Source: Synaphobranchus kaupii (taxonomy: Eukaryota; Chordata; Actinopteri; Anguilliformes; Synaphobranchidae). From it: DNA of 64,000 nucleotides. A program made the position numbers and the translations under genes. Positions 20,771 through 31,825 of the stretch are shown here, in pieces (position 1 is the first letter of the stretch; the number at the start of each line of letters is the position of its first letter). The stretch covers positions 58,493,626 through 58,557,625 of the forward strand of contig CM056379.1 of assembly GCA_029718625.1 (NCBI GenBank). Reading direction: 5' to 3'. The notes under the pieces are model-generated. The model was given only the letters and a program-made list of their open reading frames with translations, had not been told where the DNA came from and ran no database searches.

Positions 20771-21325
20771 AAAGATACAAACCTGTATTTTGCTGCATAC
20801 AAACCTGTTCACCGCAAGACTTGCTCCGCTAGATTGAACGCAGTCAATGCGGTAGCACACGTGCCTACCGCAGCAGTATCCAAGAGCCGACTATCCGAAC
20901 AAGATGGCAAAGCTATTCGCGGATGTCGCTCGCAAGTGCTTACCGCCGCCTTTGGAGGACGATTAGAATCGTAAGAACGAAAAAAAACATAGCCCTGACC
21001 GAAGTCACAAGGCAATATGGGATTTGCACAGGATACAAACAGTTTCACGTCTCACTATGCATTGGCGAGGAAATTAAAGAGGACTTCTGCAGTGATGCTC
21101 CCCCATTCATGGGAGGAATTAGGTCATTACGCGGGGGTCATGTACCATGACAATTCTAGTATAAAAGTCTCGATGCATCTGGCCCCAGAAGGCTCTCAGC
21201 CCTGAAAAACATTAACTTCTGTATGTTCTGGCCTCATGTAACTACACAGCATTCAGATACAACTTCACACATCCACATAATAATCCATATTGATGACCCT
21301 AATGGTCGGAGAAACAAAATAGAAC

Positions 21326-21560
21326 CATAATGACCACAGACTCTCAGCCCCTTTTAAACATTAACTTCTGTATCTTCTGACCTCATTTATCCACACAGAA
21401 TTCAGATACCACTTCACACATCCACACAATAAAGCCTCAAACTTAGGGCTTTTTTTCTTATTATTTCTCCTGCCGATTTCCTCATAAAAATTGCTCTATG
21501 CCCTCAAAGAATAATTATCCCCATTGGATAACAACATCTGATCTGTCAATAAGAATATCT
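21326..21560 (+). repeat. Repeat Y, right part
   Basis: Resumes the host repeat after the DIRS element: gactctcagcccc, aacattaacttctgtat, acttcacacatccacacaat, matching 26265-26360. Confidence 0.65.
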
Positions 21561-22372
21561 GATCAAAGTAGACAATCGCAGGATACACAGACAAAAACCT
21601 TATATTGCATAGCTGTCAGCATGAAGCCACCTTAGCTTTGTGGTCAGAGTAAGGGCCTTCCCTGCTGGAGAGTCATGTTGTAGTCCCCGTCAGGTCCCAA
21701 TGGTTGAATACATTTTTGACAAAAACAATGTGAACATGTTATGCTTTTCACAAATAAGAATGTTGTTTTCACACTAAAGAACATCTTTTTATTGCAAAGG
21801 CAAAATAATTGAACAATAATAACTTCTGTTGACTGTTTCACTTCTACTTAAACAGAGGTGAAAGTCAGCTGACATGGTCCGGTAGCCTACTTGCTAGCAC
21901 CAAAAGATTTACCACAGGTAACGTTATGCAGTACAGAAAAAAATATCTAATTTGTCAGTGCAGATAAAAAAAGTTTTAACACAACAGATCATCTGGTTAA
22001 GATTGCGTTGTTGCATTAATGTAAAAAATTTACTCTGCCATAGGCTACATGATATTGTCCAGCTGACAGTGAAAAACGATGTGCACATGTTATGCTTTTC
22101 ACACATAATGGGACCATGTGAAAACGTCGGTCAGAATTTCTCACTTTTATTGTTACTCTTTAACGAAAGCATGGTGTAGACAGCTAGACAAATGTTTGTG
22201 TTACATTCACATTCTAAAACTGGCTGGCTACCTGGCTTTTCATTCAGCTCTGTTCAGTTAAAATGAAAAATGAAACTACTTAAGTGTCGCTGGCTAGCCA
22301 GCAATGCCATACGCGGGAACAATAGGAATCATTCATGTTAGCTGTATGGCTAGCATAAGTCATATAGTAATA
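21561..22372. other. No gene seen
   Basis: AT-rich. The phrase catgttatgcttttcaca occurs near 21735 and 22086, suggesting an old local duplication. Short frames lack recognisable domains. Confidence 0.45.
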
Positions 22373-22374
22373 TA

Positions 22375-22915
22375 CACTGCCCGGCCAAAAAAAAAGTCGC
22401 CATTGCACCCATCATGCATAGTGCCCACTGTACAAGCCTCTGGAGGCAGTGTTATGATCTGAGGTTGCTTCAGTTGGTCAGGTCTAGGCTCAGCAACATT
22501 ATGCAGCAATAAAATGAAGTCAGCGAAGTACCTGAATGTACTGAATGACCAGGTTATCCCATCAATGGGCATATGCCAGGATGACAATGCCAAGATTCAT
22601 CGGGCTCAAATTGTGAAAGAGTGGTTCAGGGAGCATGAGGAATCATTTTCACACATGAATTAGCCACCAGATTCCTGACCTTAACCCCATTAAAAGTCTT
22701 TGGGATGTGCTGGAGAACACTTTACGGAGTGGTTCGACTCTCCCGTCGTCAATACAAGATCTCAGCCAAAAACTTATGCTACTCTGGATGGAAATAAATG
22801 TTGTGACATTGCATAAGGTTGTCAAAACAATGCCACAACAAATGCGCGCCATAATCAAAGCTAAAGGCGGTCCAACGAAATATTAGTGTGCGACTTTTTT
22901 TTTGGCTGGGCAGTG
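22375..22915 (+). mobile_element. Tc1-like internal-deletion derivative
   Basis: Inverted ends CACTGCCC(G/A)GCCAAAAAAAAAGTCGC, flanked by TA at 22373 and 22916. The interior is the 3' half of a transposase on the + strand: a degraded [13 protein letters not shown] second-Asp block near 22580 and a PDLNPIKSLWD-like block near 22675. Stops and lost sequence disable it; the HTH half is missing. Confidence 0.8.
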
Positions 22916-22917
22916 TA

Positions 22918-23721
22918 GTTAACTCTAATAACGATTACATTTACTAGGCAACAAGCGCATATGCAAGCCTTGTCTTTTCGCAACGTGCATGATCAAGCAT
23001 ACTGCCAATATAAATGACCGTCAATTTCACCATTCTTGGCCATTTACGTGTTTACAACCTTGCAATATTGATATTCAAATATCAGAATGTCAATACAAAG
23101 TTACGAATGGGAGCCAGATGGAATTCACGACAGCAGATTTATTTATTTTCTCAAAGTGTCTGCGGCGTTTCTTCTGTTAAGTAAAGTTACTTTAACTAGG
23201 TGACTGTAGCTACTTTACAGTACTTTATAATATTTTTAATTAGCTACACCTATATCATCTACCGACATACAAGACATAGTCACTACGTCTACCGTGTATA
23301 GAAACCCTTTAAAACGTGTACCGTCATCCATTCAAAAATATTGCAAACACGTTAATTTATTTGTAGTTAATGGTAAAGGACAGAATCCACGCCAATGTCT
23401 TTCGTTGAGCTAAAATATATGTGTTTTTGCATGTATTGTGTATGCATGTCTCTCTCTAGCTATAAATATCTTTTCGTTCATAAATGTACATGCATTATCA
23501 TGCAGAGTTACTCATAACAAAAACAGTACAAAAATAAATCATATCTCAACAAAAAACATGCCAAGTCACTCACACATAGCCTACAAAGCTTTATTTAGTG
23601 GCTAATGCATAGCAAGGATTAAAAACACACAACTACGTGTTGTGGTACAGGTCTTTGTTTAGTTACCTTGATGAAGGCCTGTGTGCCGCAACGCCCTGTG
23701 TTTTTTAATCTTACCCTCTTA
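22918..23721. other. No gene seen
   Basis: AT-rich DNA. Only short frames without recognisable domains. Confidence 0.5.
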
Positions 23722-23929
23722 TTACATTTATTATTTATTACATTTATTTAGCAGACGCTTTTATCCAAAGCGACGTACAGTAAGTGCGTACAGAGACATC
23801 ATCATCATTACAGAACAGACAAGGCAAAGCACATCCTTTGCATAATGTAGCAGCTATCCCTAGCAATGAACGTTGACTGTAGTTCACAGTAAGCTGTGGG
23901 CAAATCAGCAACACCACACTTTCATTCCA

Positions 23930-24097
23930 AATACTATTATAAACTATTATTATAAACCATTCCAAATACTATTATAAACTATGCTATTATAAACCATTCC
24001 AAATACTATTATAAACTATACTATTATAAACCATTCCAAATACTATTATAAACTATGCTATTATAAACCATTCCAAATACTATTATAAACTATAATA
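23930..24097. repeat. 37-bp AT-rich tandem repeat in LINE 3' UTR
   Basis: About four units of ccattccaaatactattata followed by aactatgctattataaa. Confidence 0.85.
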
Positions 24098-24149
24098 AAC
24101 AAACAGGAAAACACAGGGAACAGGGAACTGATATTCCTAGGTGAGGATA

Positions 24150-25052
24150 TCAGTCAAGGTGGAGTCTGAAGAGGTGTGTCTTCAGGCCTCGACGGAATGC
24201 AGGCAGGGTTGGAGTAGAACGTAGGGGAATGGGAAGTTCATTCCACCACTGAGGTGCTAATGTGGAAAAACTCCACAGTCGGGACAAGCGAGAGCCTTTG
24301 ACACGGAGGGGGGGAAGTGCCAGTCGCCCTGCTGTAGAAGAGCGAAGTGGTCGAGCAGGAACATAGTTCTGGATTAAGTCCTGCAGGTAGGCGGGGCCTG
24401 TCCTATTTGCTGCAGTGTAGGCCAGGGTCAGAACTTTGAACCTGATCCTGGCTGCAACTGGCAGCCAGTGGAGAGACCTCAGCAGGGGGGTTACGTGGGA
24501 AAATTTCGGGAGGTTGAACACAAGCCGGGCAGCTGCATTCTGGATGAGTTGAAGAGGCAGAATGGCGCAGGCCGGTAGGCTTGCGAGCAGGGAGTTGCAG
24601 TAGTCCAGGCGTGAGGTGACCATGGTCTGGACAAGAAGCTGGGTGGAGTAGGTGGTCAGGTACGGTCGAATCCTCCTGATGTTGTACAGGAGGAACCTGC
24701 AGGACCGTGCCGTCGCCCTGATGTGCTCTTTGAAGTCCAGCCGGTCGTCCAGGACCACCCCCAGGTTCCTTGCAGAGCGGGAGGCAGCCACCACGGTCCC
24801 ATCAACGGTGATGGAGAGGTCATGTAGTGGGGAGGTCTTGTACGGCATGAAGAGGAGCTCTGTCTTGTCAAGGTTGAGCTTCAGGTGATGGGTAGCCATC
24901 CACTCAGAGATGTCAGTCAGACAAGCAGATATCCTCTCCTTGACCTGTGGGGTAGAGGGAGGGAAAGAGAGGAAGAGTTGAGTATCGTCAGCATAGCTAT
25001 GGTATGAGAAGCCATGTGAATGGATTACTGAGCCAAGAGACTTAGTATACAT
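24150..25052 (-). pseudogene. L2-type LINE ORF2, RT C-terminal half
   Basis: A 300-codon open frame beginning just before the RT catalytic box (YADDTQLFLSF). It continues through HLKLNLDKTELLF, NLGVVLDDRLDFKEHI, TSRLDYCNSLLASLP, QNAAARLVFNLPKF and LHWLPVAARIRFKVLTL to the family C-terminus (LKTHLFRLHLD). The frame is intact to its natural stop, but the endonuclease, fingers and most of the palm are missing through 5' truncation, so this is a dead copy. The Met at 25052 is not a natural start. Confidence 0.85.
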
Positions 25053-25074
25053 AGAGAATGTATACTCTTATCAT

Positions 25075-25298
25075 ATAAACAGCGGTATGCAAAAATTTTG
25101 GCACTCCTGGTCAAATTGCATGTAAGGGTATAAAATTAAACTTGACATAATTCTGCTAATTTAATGCACAATTAATATTTCCTTCTTGAATTTAACAGTT
25201 TGGTAAAAAATAAAACAGTAAAGATGGCATGTGCAAACGTTTAACCCTATTTACTTTGGCCCATTTGCCAATTTTCATCTAGTTTTTACTAGTGTCAA
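25075..25298 (+). repeat. Tc1/mariner terminal fragment
   Basis: The phrase ggtatgcaaaaattttggca, followed by ctcctggtcaaattgcatg, resembles common fish mariner ends. No partner end or transposase adjoins it. Confidence 0.4.
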
Positions 25299-25302
25299 TT
25301 AA

Positions 25303-25908
25303 AGGTTGTATCAGCGATTTTGGGTGGAAACATAAATGATCACATTCATCTGATTTTTCCTCACGATCCGCTAGCTGCCCGCCCCATAAGCAGGCCGTCA
25401 AAAAACCGCGTCTCTGTAGGCAGCCTATGCTCCGAGATCGTACACAAAAACAATGGTACTACCAACTACTCAAAACCAAAATAAACAGTATTCCAACCAA
25501 TCACAATGATCTGCACAAACGTGACGTCACTTCTGAAGCGAAATCCCAAACAAACATACTTATGAATAATTATGTTATGTTTTAAAAAATAGTGTTCAAG
25601 CATCCAGAATTATAACCACGTTAATAACGTTTGTAAGAAACCAAACCGTTTGTAAATCCGTCAAGATTTCAGCGAGATAAGAGTATTAGCGTTTGTGCAG
25701 ATCATTGTGATTGGTTGGAATACTGTTTATTTTGGTTTTGAGTAGTTGGTAGTACCATTGTTTTTGTGTACGATCTCGGAGCATAGGCTGCCTACAGAGA
25801 TGCGGTTTTTTGATGGCCTGCTTATGGGGCGGGCAGCTAGCGGATCGTGAGGAAAAATCAGATGAATGTGATCATTTATGTTTCCACCCAAAATCGCTGA
25901 TACAACCT
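25303..25908. mobile_element. TTAA-flanked foldback MITE, copy 1 (full)
   Basis: TTAA at 25299-25302 and 25909-25912 flank ends AGGTTGTATCAGCGATTTTG and its inverse. The arms stay complementary for roughly 220 bp around a 170-bp non-repeated centre. TTAA duplication points to piggyBac or Kolobok. No transposase. Copy 2 is at 61881-62281. Confidence 0.85.
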
Positions 25909-26149
25909 TTAAGTGCCAATATCTCAAAAACTATTCACTGCACATCCATGGTTGAAAGTTTGAATGAAAGAAGAGGCGTGTACCATTCAGAAATTTGGAG
26001 CAGAATACATTTATGTCAAAGTGGTCACATACAGTTTATACAAAATACACATAAGAATACAAAAAAAAGTACAAAACGCAAAAAAAATGTGTTTTTATAG
26101 TTTTTCACTGAATATCTCAACTTCAAAGTACTGGAGCAAGCCAGAATTG

Positions 26150-26490
26150 GGATGGCAGGTATGCCATCCACCAAGTTACGGCTTGGTGGGGCATGCCCCA
26201 TACCTATACAGCACCGAGAGTTTGGCACTTTTCAGGGTTTCCTACAGAAGTAACCAGAATGAACATAGACTCTCAGCCCTGAAAAACATTAACTTCTGTA
26301 TGTTCTGGCCTCATGTAACTACACAGCATTCAGATACAACTTCACACATCCACATAATAAAGCCCCAAACTTGGGTTATTTTGCTGTTTTTCTCCTTCCT
26401 CTTCCGCTTCTTCTTCTTCCCATTTGTCCTGCCAAACTGCCTGCCTCCGTCGCGATGTTATCCAATGGGGAGAATTATTATTTGAGGGTA
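26150..26490 (+). repeat. Repeat Y, uninterrupted copy
   Basis: Runs across the point where the DIRS element sits in the other copy (near 26252: gaagtaacc then agaatgaacatagac), giving an empty-site reference. Its final phrase, ttatccaatggggagaatta, recurs inverted at 21510-21535. Confidence 0.65.
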
Positions 26491-26589
26491 TGGTCCGTAT
26501 ACCTGCTCATCAAGCTTATCGTCCAATAAAAACACTTCATACTAATGTTTTTTAATGTTAATGGAGCTAATGGCTTCATGCTTTCCAAG

Positions 26590-26690
26590 AAGCTACTGTG
26601 GCATAGTGGTTAGAACTGCAGTCTCTCACACAGTGAATTGTGGGTTTGAGCCCAGCAGGGCACATGCTTGTTTTCCACAAAAACAATGTG
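26590..26690 (+). repeat. tRNA-derived SINE
   Basis: A-box-like tggcatagtggttagaactg and B-box-like gggtttgagcccagc at tRNA spacing. The T-arm does not pair properly, so this is not a functional tRNA gene. Confidence 0.6.
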
Positions 26691-26827
26691 CAACTGTTAA
26701 GTACTTTTCATTTCTTAGACTGTTATTATTTTCACATTAACACATTAACATATTTTTATTGCAAAGGCAAAAGAGGTTTCCATATTAACTGTTCAATGTT
26801 TCACTTGTATTTCACTTGTACTATATC

Positions 26828-26877
26828 ACACCCTCCCCAAACCAGACGCTCGCTCTTGTCTGGTTTGGGGAGGGTGT
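26828..26877. repeat. Perfect 20-bp hairpin
   Basis: ACACCCTCCCCAAACCAGAC at 26828-26847 is exactly inverted at 26858-26877 across a 10-base loop. Function unknown. Confidence 0.9.
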
Positions 26878-26909
26878 TACGCTCTGCTCTTGCAGTCATG
26901 ACTGACTGA

Positions 26910-27560
26910 CTGTGGAAACCGAACCTCAACGTACCCTTACCTTGGCCAACATTTCTTTATTCATTAATTTCTTCACTTCAGCTCTGTTAACTTTTCACAC
27001 ATAACACAATGTCACCATAAAATTAACTACTAGGAAAATTACGAATTTACAATAATAGCCTACATTAAGAATTGATGATAGCCTCCTTTAAGCTGCAAGC
27101 CTTTAAGAGATCAGATTTATAAACTGCCAATTCCCCAAACATATCTGATTCATGGTTAGTCACTTTAAAAAAAAACAATAACCTCCGAATGTGGCTCTAG
27201 TCTACGCTATTCTGCTGATAATGTAGCTGACTGCAAACACTTTAAATTATTATTATAATAATAATAAGAAGAAGAATAATCTCTGGTATGTACTTTCTTA
27301 GTAGTATCTATTGTTTTCTTTCTGGCTAAGATTCCTGGGAAATATGCTTTGTCCAATTAAGCTTGTTAGCCAACGTGACTGTTGCCAGAGAAACGTCAGT
27401 CTGCTTCTCGTCAGGAAGCAGATACAAGCTAGGCTACTACGAAGCGAATCAACATGCATTATAGCCTACATTCATTGCACTACAGAAAACTAAACTAAAC
27501 CTAGCTGTCCGGTACCAAAACATTTCCCGCAGGTAACATTCTACACTACCGGAAAAAAAA
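26910..27560. other. No gene seen
   Basis: AT-rich. A short (taa)n-like tract lies near 27250. Confidence 0.5.
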
Positions 27561-27762
27561 CTCTGCTGTGCTTATGAACTCACTAGCTCGCTCGCTAGCT
27601 CGTAGCCCACACATGGAAGGTTGGAGTTACGCATCCGGCAATCCAGTGTTGAATAGCCTAACTCTGCTTTGCTTATGAACTCACTAGTTCGCTCGCTAGC
27701 TCGTAGCCCACACATGGAAGGTTGGAGTTACGCGTCCGGCAATCAGTGTTGAATAGCCTAAC
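27561..27762. repeat. 101-bp tandem duplication
   Basis: Two adjacent copies (gcttatgaactcactag to gttgaatagccta) differing at a few sites, with internal palindromic ctcgctcgctagctcg. Confidence 0.9.
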
Positions 27763-28242
27763 GTTAAATGTATTTCATAGAATACTAATAGCCCTATTTT
27801 AAAACTGTATTTCTATATTTTACTGATGCAAACTATTTAGGCTGTACTAGCTATTTAGGCTGTATGTCTTTCAGCTAGAATGTGTTTGCGTCTAGCCCAT
27901 TGTGCATGCATGTCTCCATATACACTTGGTTAATTAATTTACATGCTTCTTCATGATCCATAGCTCAGGTGGTGCTGTTCATTGTATTTCATTACACATT
28001 AAATACTGCTCATCTACAAACTCTTTTAATGTAATTGTGTGCTGTCTGTAATAGGATAACTGTTCTCATTCTTGTCAATAGAGGGCGTTATGGTTACGCG
28101 AATGTCTGCATACATTTCTTTGGAATGCATGTCTCTCTCCGTGTTTATCTTCATGCATTATTCATCATTAGTTAGCTATAAGAAAGAAGTGATATCAGAT
28201 CAAAAACGTCTACGACGTAAAAAAAGCCAAGTTTTCAAATAT

Positions 28243-29258
28243 TTATTTTTTATTTTTTCACTTAATTGTAATACTTGCCATATGTCCTTTTGAGATAATT
28301 GGTGTTCTCATTTTTTTGTGATTCTACTTAGTAATGTACTTGAATCTGTCTTTTTCAGGGAGGACAGTGAAGACACCCCTCCCCCACCTGACATCTCTGT
28401 TGTAGGATGTGGTAACAGACAGGTTTGCCAAATAAAGTGATGTATAATTCATTACTTTTGCTGTAAAAAGTGATGTTGAAGGCTTGTTATAGATAGACCC
28501 GTTATACTGCTGGCTTATGGGGCTCTGGTAAATCTAATTTTGAAGTACAGTGCCATTTTAAATGTAAAGCAGATTGGTTGGATACCATTAGAGTAAGTAA
28601 TCCTTTTCAGAGAGGTATTTGGGCACTTTTAGGCACGCTTTGTAAGAGAATACCCTCATACACATAAACACAAAACATGCGTAGGTTAATTTTCTTCACA
28701 TTTTGTATTACAAAAACTGTTTTAAAAGAAAAATAAAGTTTTCTGATGATTGACATGCCTAGACAGAAATATATGCACATGTTTTATATTTGGAGAGGTT
28801 TGGATAGATTTTGGGACACCTGGGCCCCGTTTTGGCAAAATACCAATGGATAAGGAAAGCCTGTAGTTATCTTTATCAAATTGTATACACAAGTGGACAA
28901 CATATTAGTGCACTAGTATAAGCAATCAGATCAAAAACGTCTACGACATAAAAAAGCCAAGTTACTCACGCATAGCCTACATAGCGCTGTCTATAAGTTC
29001 TTAATTCCAACTTGCAAAAACTAGGCCTACACATGTTTTATGTGTATGAGGGTATTATACATCACTTTTTTTGGCAAACCTGTCTGTTACCACCTCCTAC
29101 AACAGAGATGTCAGGTGGGGGAGGGGTATCTTCACTGTCCTCCCTGAAAAAGACAGATTCAAGTACATTACTAAGTAGAATCACTAAAAAATGAGAACAC
29201 CAATTATCTCAAAAGGACATATGGCAAGTATTACAATTAAGTGAAAAAATAAAAAATA
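28243..29258. repeat. Inverted repeat pair with 600-bp spacer
   Basis: About 205 bp at 28243-28447 reappears inverted at 29052-29258 (shared: gagataattggtgttctca, aatctgtctttttcaggg, cccacctgacatctctgttg). A direct 23-bp match, atcagatcaaaaacgtctac, occurs at about 28195 and 28925. The arms contain a splice-acceptor-like tttttcag followed by a short open stretch (EDSEDTPPPPDIS). It may be transposon-derived. Confidence 0.8.
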
Positions 29259-29264
29259 TATATA

Positions 29265-30184
29265 CAGATCCTTTCCAAAAAATTAGAATATCATGGAAAA
29301 GTTGTTTTCTTTCCATAATTCCATTCAAAAAGTGAAACTTTCATAGATTATAGATTCATTACACACAAAGTGAAATATTTCTAGCCTTTATTTGTTTCAT
29401 TTTTCATAATTTTGGCTTACAGCTCCAGAAAACCCCCAAAACAGTATTTCACGAAATTAGAATAGTGTGTCGAAAATCAGCATTTACTTCAGTTATTTCA
29501 GAGAATGGATGTTTTAGACTGAGTGTCACACACTAATCATCTAATTTACTCAAAACACCTACAAAGTTTTCTACAGGTGTGTCGTTAAATTGGACAGGTA
29601 TCTCAGTTTGGTTCAGTATGGGGAAGATTGCAGACTTGACAACTGGCCAGAAGACCATCATTGACACCCTCCAGAAGATGGGTAAGCCACAAAAGGTCAT
29701 TGCTAAGGAGGCTGGCTGTTCACAGAGTGCAGTGTCCAAGCATATCAATAGAAAGTTTAGTGGAAGGGAAAAATGTGGCAGGAGAAGGTGCACAAGCAAA
29801 AGAGATGACCGTAGGCTTCAGCGGATTGTCAAGCAAAGACGATTCCAAAATTTGGCGGAGATGCAGAGGGAGTGGACTGAGGCTGGAGTCAGTGCTTCAA
29901 AAACCACCACGTACAGAGTGTGACACTCAGTCTAAAACATTAATTCTCTGAAATAACTGAAGTAAATGCTGATTTTCGACACACTATTCTAATTTCTTGA
30001 AATACTGTTTTGGGGTTTTCTGGAGCTGTAAGCCAAAATTATGAAAAATTAAACAAATAAAGGCTAGAAATATTTCACTTTGTGTGTAATGAATCTATAA
30101 TCTATGAAAGTTTCACTTTTTGAATGGAATTATGGAAAAAAAAAAAACTTTTCCATGATATTCTAATTTTTTGGAAAGGATCTG
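29265..30184 (+). mobile_element. Tc1-like deletion derivative, copy 1
   Basis: Inverted ends CAGATCCTTTCCAAAAAATT extend inward for about 200 bp. TA at 29263 and 30185. It retains the 5' transposase region but lacks the catalytic half. Confidence 0.9.
29618..29923 (+). CDS. Truncated Tc1 transposase: DNA-binding domain only
   Basis: A 101-codon frame, MGKIADLTTGQ onward. It has a first HTH (IDTLQKMGKPQKVIAKEAGC), a second HTH start (QSAVSKHINRKFSGR), a GRRR-like basic linker and part of the second paired-type subdomain (RRLQRIVKQRRF, AEMQREWTEAGV). The frame ends 2 codons after the deletion joint, within inverted-repeat sequence. There are no DDE catalytic residues, so it cannot transpose itself. 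If expressed it could bind the inverted repeats. The copy at 52960-53373 is similar but has a different breakpoint. Confidence 0.6.
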   Translation: MGKIADLTTGQKTIIDTLQKMGKPQKVIAKEAGCSQSAVSKHINRKFSGREKCGRRRCTSKRDDRRLQRIVKQRRFQNLAEMQREWTEAGVSASKTTTYRV

Positions 30185-30186
30185 TA

Positions 30187-30228
<42 letters not shown>

Positions 30229-31526
30229 AAAATATGATACTGGAGAGATTTTTTTAAGTGATTTTCATTTGCTTACCAAAGTGCCTTGTGTTTACTTTAT
30301 GGGAAAGTTTTACTTGTATGTGGTACTTCATATAGCCATGGAATTACATAACATAAACTCATGGGCCAGACTTTCTTGAACTGTTGTTAATTTAAACTTT
30401 GTTTTCGATTTTTACCCATTAATAGGACACGAAAATGTGAAATTTTTTACACTGTCATAATTGATGTGGAAATATATACCTATCCTAATGGCCTACATTT
30501 CTTTCAACCAAATATTTTTGAAGACGTTTGATATGCCTTTCTAAACCCCACTTTGCTTAGTGAAAGTTGTCGCTCGTATGGGAGAGCAAAATGAATCAGG
30601 CTCATGTACGTTCATGTACAGCTCATGTACACAAGATGCCGTCGGCAATCATGAAAAATGAATATATATCGGATCGATCTTTGTTTGTTTCTGTCATGCG
30701 TAAGCCAAGTAAAAAAATATATGTGCCCGAATTCATACACTCCACGATACTTTAAAACAAGGGGAATATATAGTGCTGACTTTCTTTCCATGTCCCAATC
30801 GTTACGTACATAAGCATGAATCGTTTACCCACGTGTTTCATGGCTGGTGGATTGGTCAACCTAAAAAAAAAAGAGCATTACTGTTTGGTACGAAACTACT
30901 AAGAATTGCTTTGTTTCAATTGCTGCCGACGCTACAGGAGCCTGATAACCTTGCGTGTCCAAGCTTCCTCACGAGGTTACGTGCCTAAGCCGTTCACATT
31001 TTACCTCGCACCAGTTTATCAAAATCGTCCAAATCAAAGCATTTACACAGCCATCGTGTTATAATCGTGTCCGCATATTGAAAGGTAGGATTTTATTTTT
31101 ATTTTTTAATTTCGAAAATTAATCTTTTCTTGCACTGATTACGTATGTAATGGTGTCCTCTAATCAACGGGGTATTACACAGCCATAAATAGATTAGAGC
31201 TTCAAAGTCCAGTCTCATTGTGGACCGCCTCGGATGGGGTATGTATCTACACTTTAATAAATTAGAAAAAATTATACTTTTGCACTCACGTGTCATTGAG
31301 ACACCATGTTAGCACTACTGTGGTAAATTTTATATGACCTGAAAAGAATATTTCCGGTTATTGAATTTATCTTCTTTATTATTGAAGTTATCTTCTTTCT
31401 TTTTGATAGAGTCAGAGAGTTGTCAAACTTGTAAATAAATGTGTTTGCATTGGTTTTTGCAACAATTAATTTTTTGGTGTCCATGTCATGTTTATGTGTC
31501 CCAGTATCATATTTTGACTTATATAT

Positions 31527-31530
<4 letters not shown>
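30185..31530. other. No gene seen; (TA)n microsatellite at start
   Basis: (TA)n at about 30185-30225, then AT-rich unique-looking DNA without recognisable frames. Confidence 0.5.

Positions 31531-31589
<59 letters not shown>
31531..31589. repeat. (CA)n microsatellite
   Basis: About 29 uninterrupted CA units. The frames over it are artefacts. Confidence 0.98.
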
Positions 31590-31595
<6 letters not shown>

Positions 31596-31825
31596 CAGTG
31601 CATCCGGAAAGTATTCACAGCGCTTCACTTTTTCCACATTTTGTTCTGTTACAGCCTTATTCCAAAATTGATTAAATTCATTTTTTCCCTCAAAATTCTA
31701 CACACAACACCCCATAATGACAATGTGAAAAAAGTTTTTTTGAGATTTTTGCAAATTTATTAAAAATAAAAAAATAAAATTTCTCATTTACATAAGTATT
31801 CATACCCTTTGCTTTAACGTATTTT
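31596..31825 (+). mobile_element. Tc1-type left terminus A
   Basis: CAGTGCATCCGGAAAGTATT preceded by TA, followed by ttacagccttattccaaaat and later agtattcatacccttt, the two direct-repeat boxes of a Tc1 left end. It passes without transposase into repeat X. Confidence 0.75.

Larger units (their letters stand above)
18501..21325 (-). mobile_element. Degraded DIRS-like retroelement with ITRs and ICR
   Basis: DIRS elements integrate through a tyrosine recombinase and have inverted terminal repeats plus an internal complementary region (ICR) copying both outer ends. All three are visible. The outer ends share the inverted phrase gaccattagggtcatcaata, and subterminal arms near 18570-18690 and 21080-21190 match inverted. 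The ICR is at 18727-18822. A gag-like frame and a recombinase C-terminus lie on the minus strand. RT, RNase H and methyltransferase domains are gone. The right arm holds about 92 bp of repeat Y (21196-21287) absent from the left arm. No target duplication is seen, as expected. Confidence 0.8.
23722..25060 (-). mobile_element. 5'-truncated L2-type LINE
   Basis: The 3' tail at 23725-23775 (tttatttagcagacgctttt, then tccaaagcgac) and an RT carboxy-terminal half on the minus strand. The 3' UTR contains a 37-bp tandem repeat. Related to, but distinct from, the L2 at 44331-47215. Confidence 0.8.

Noticed and set aside
23930..24097. CRISPR or regulatory array
   Set aside because: Simple AT-rich tandem repeat within a LINE 3' UTR.
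24652..24888. Plus-strand frame across the LINE
   Set aside because: Shadow of the minus-strand RT coding sequence.
26590..26690. Functional tRNA gene
   Set aside because: T-arm pairing fails and no anticodon arm fits; better explained as a SINE.
31439..31675. Frames of repeated Thr-His or Cys-Val
   Set aside because: Translation of the (CA)n microsatellite.
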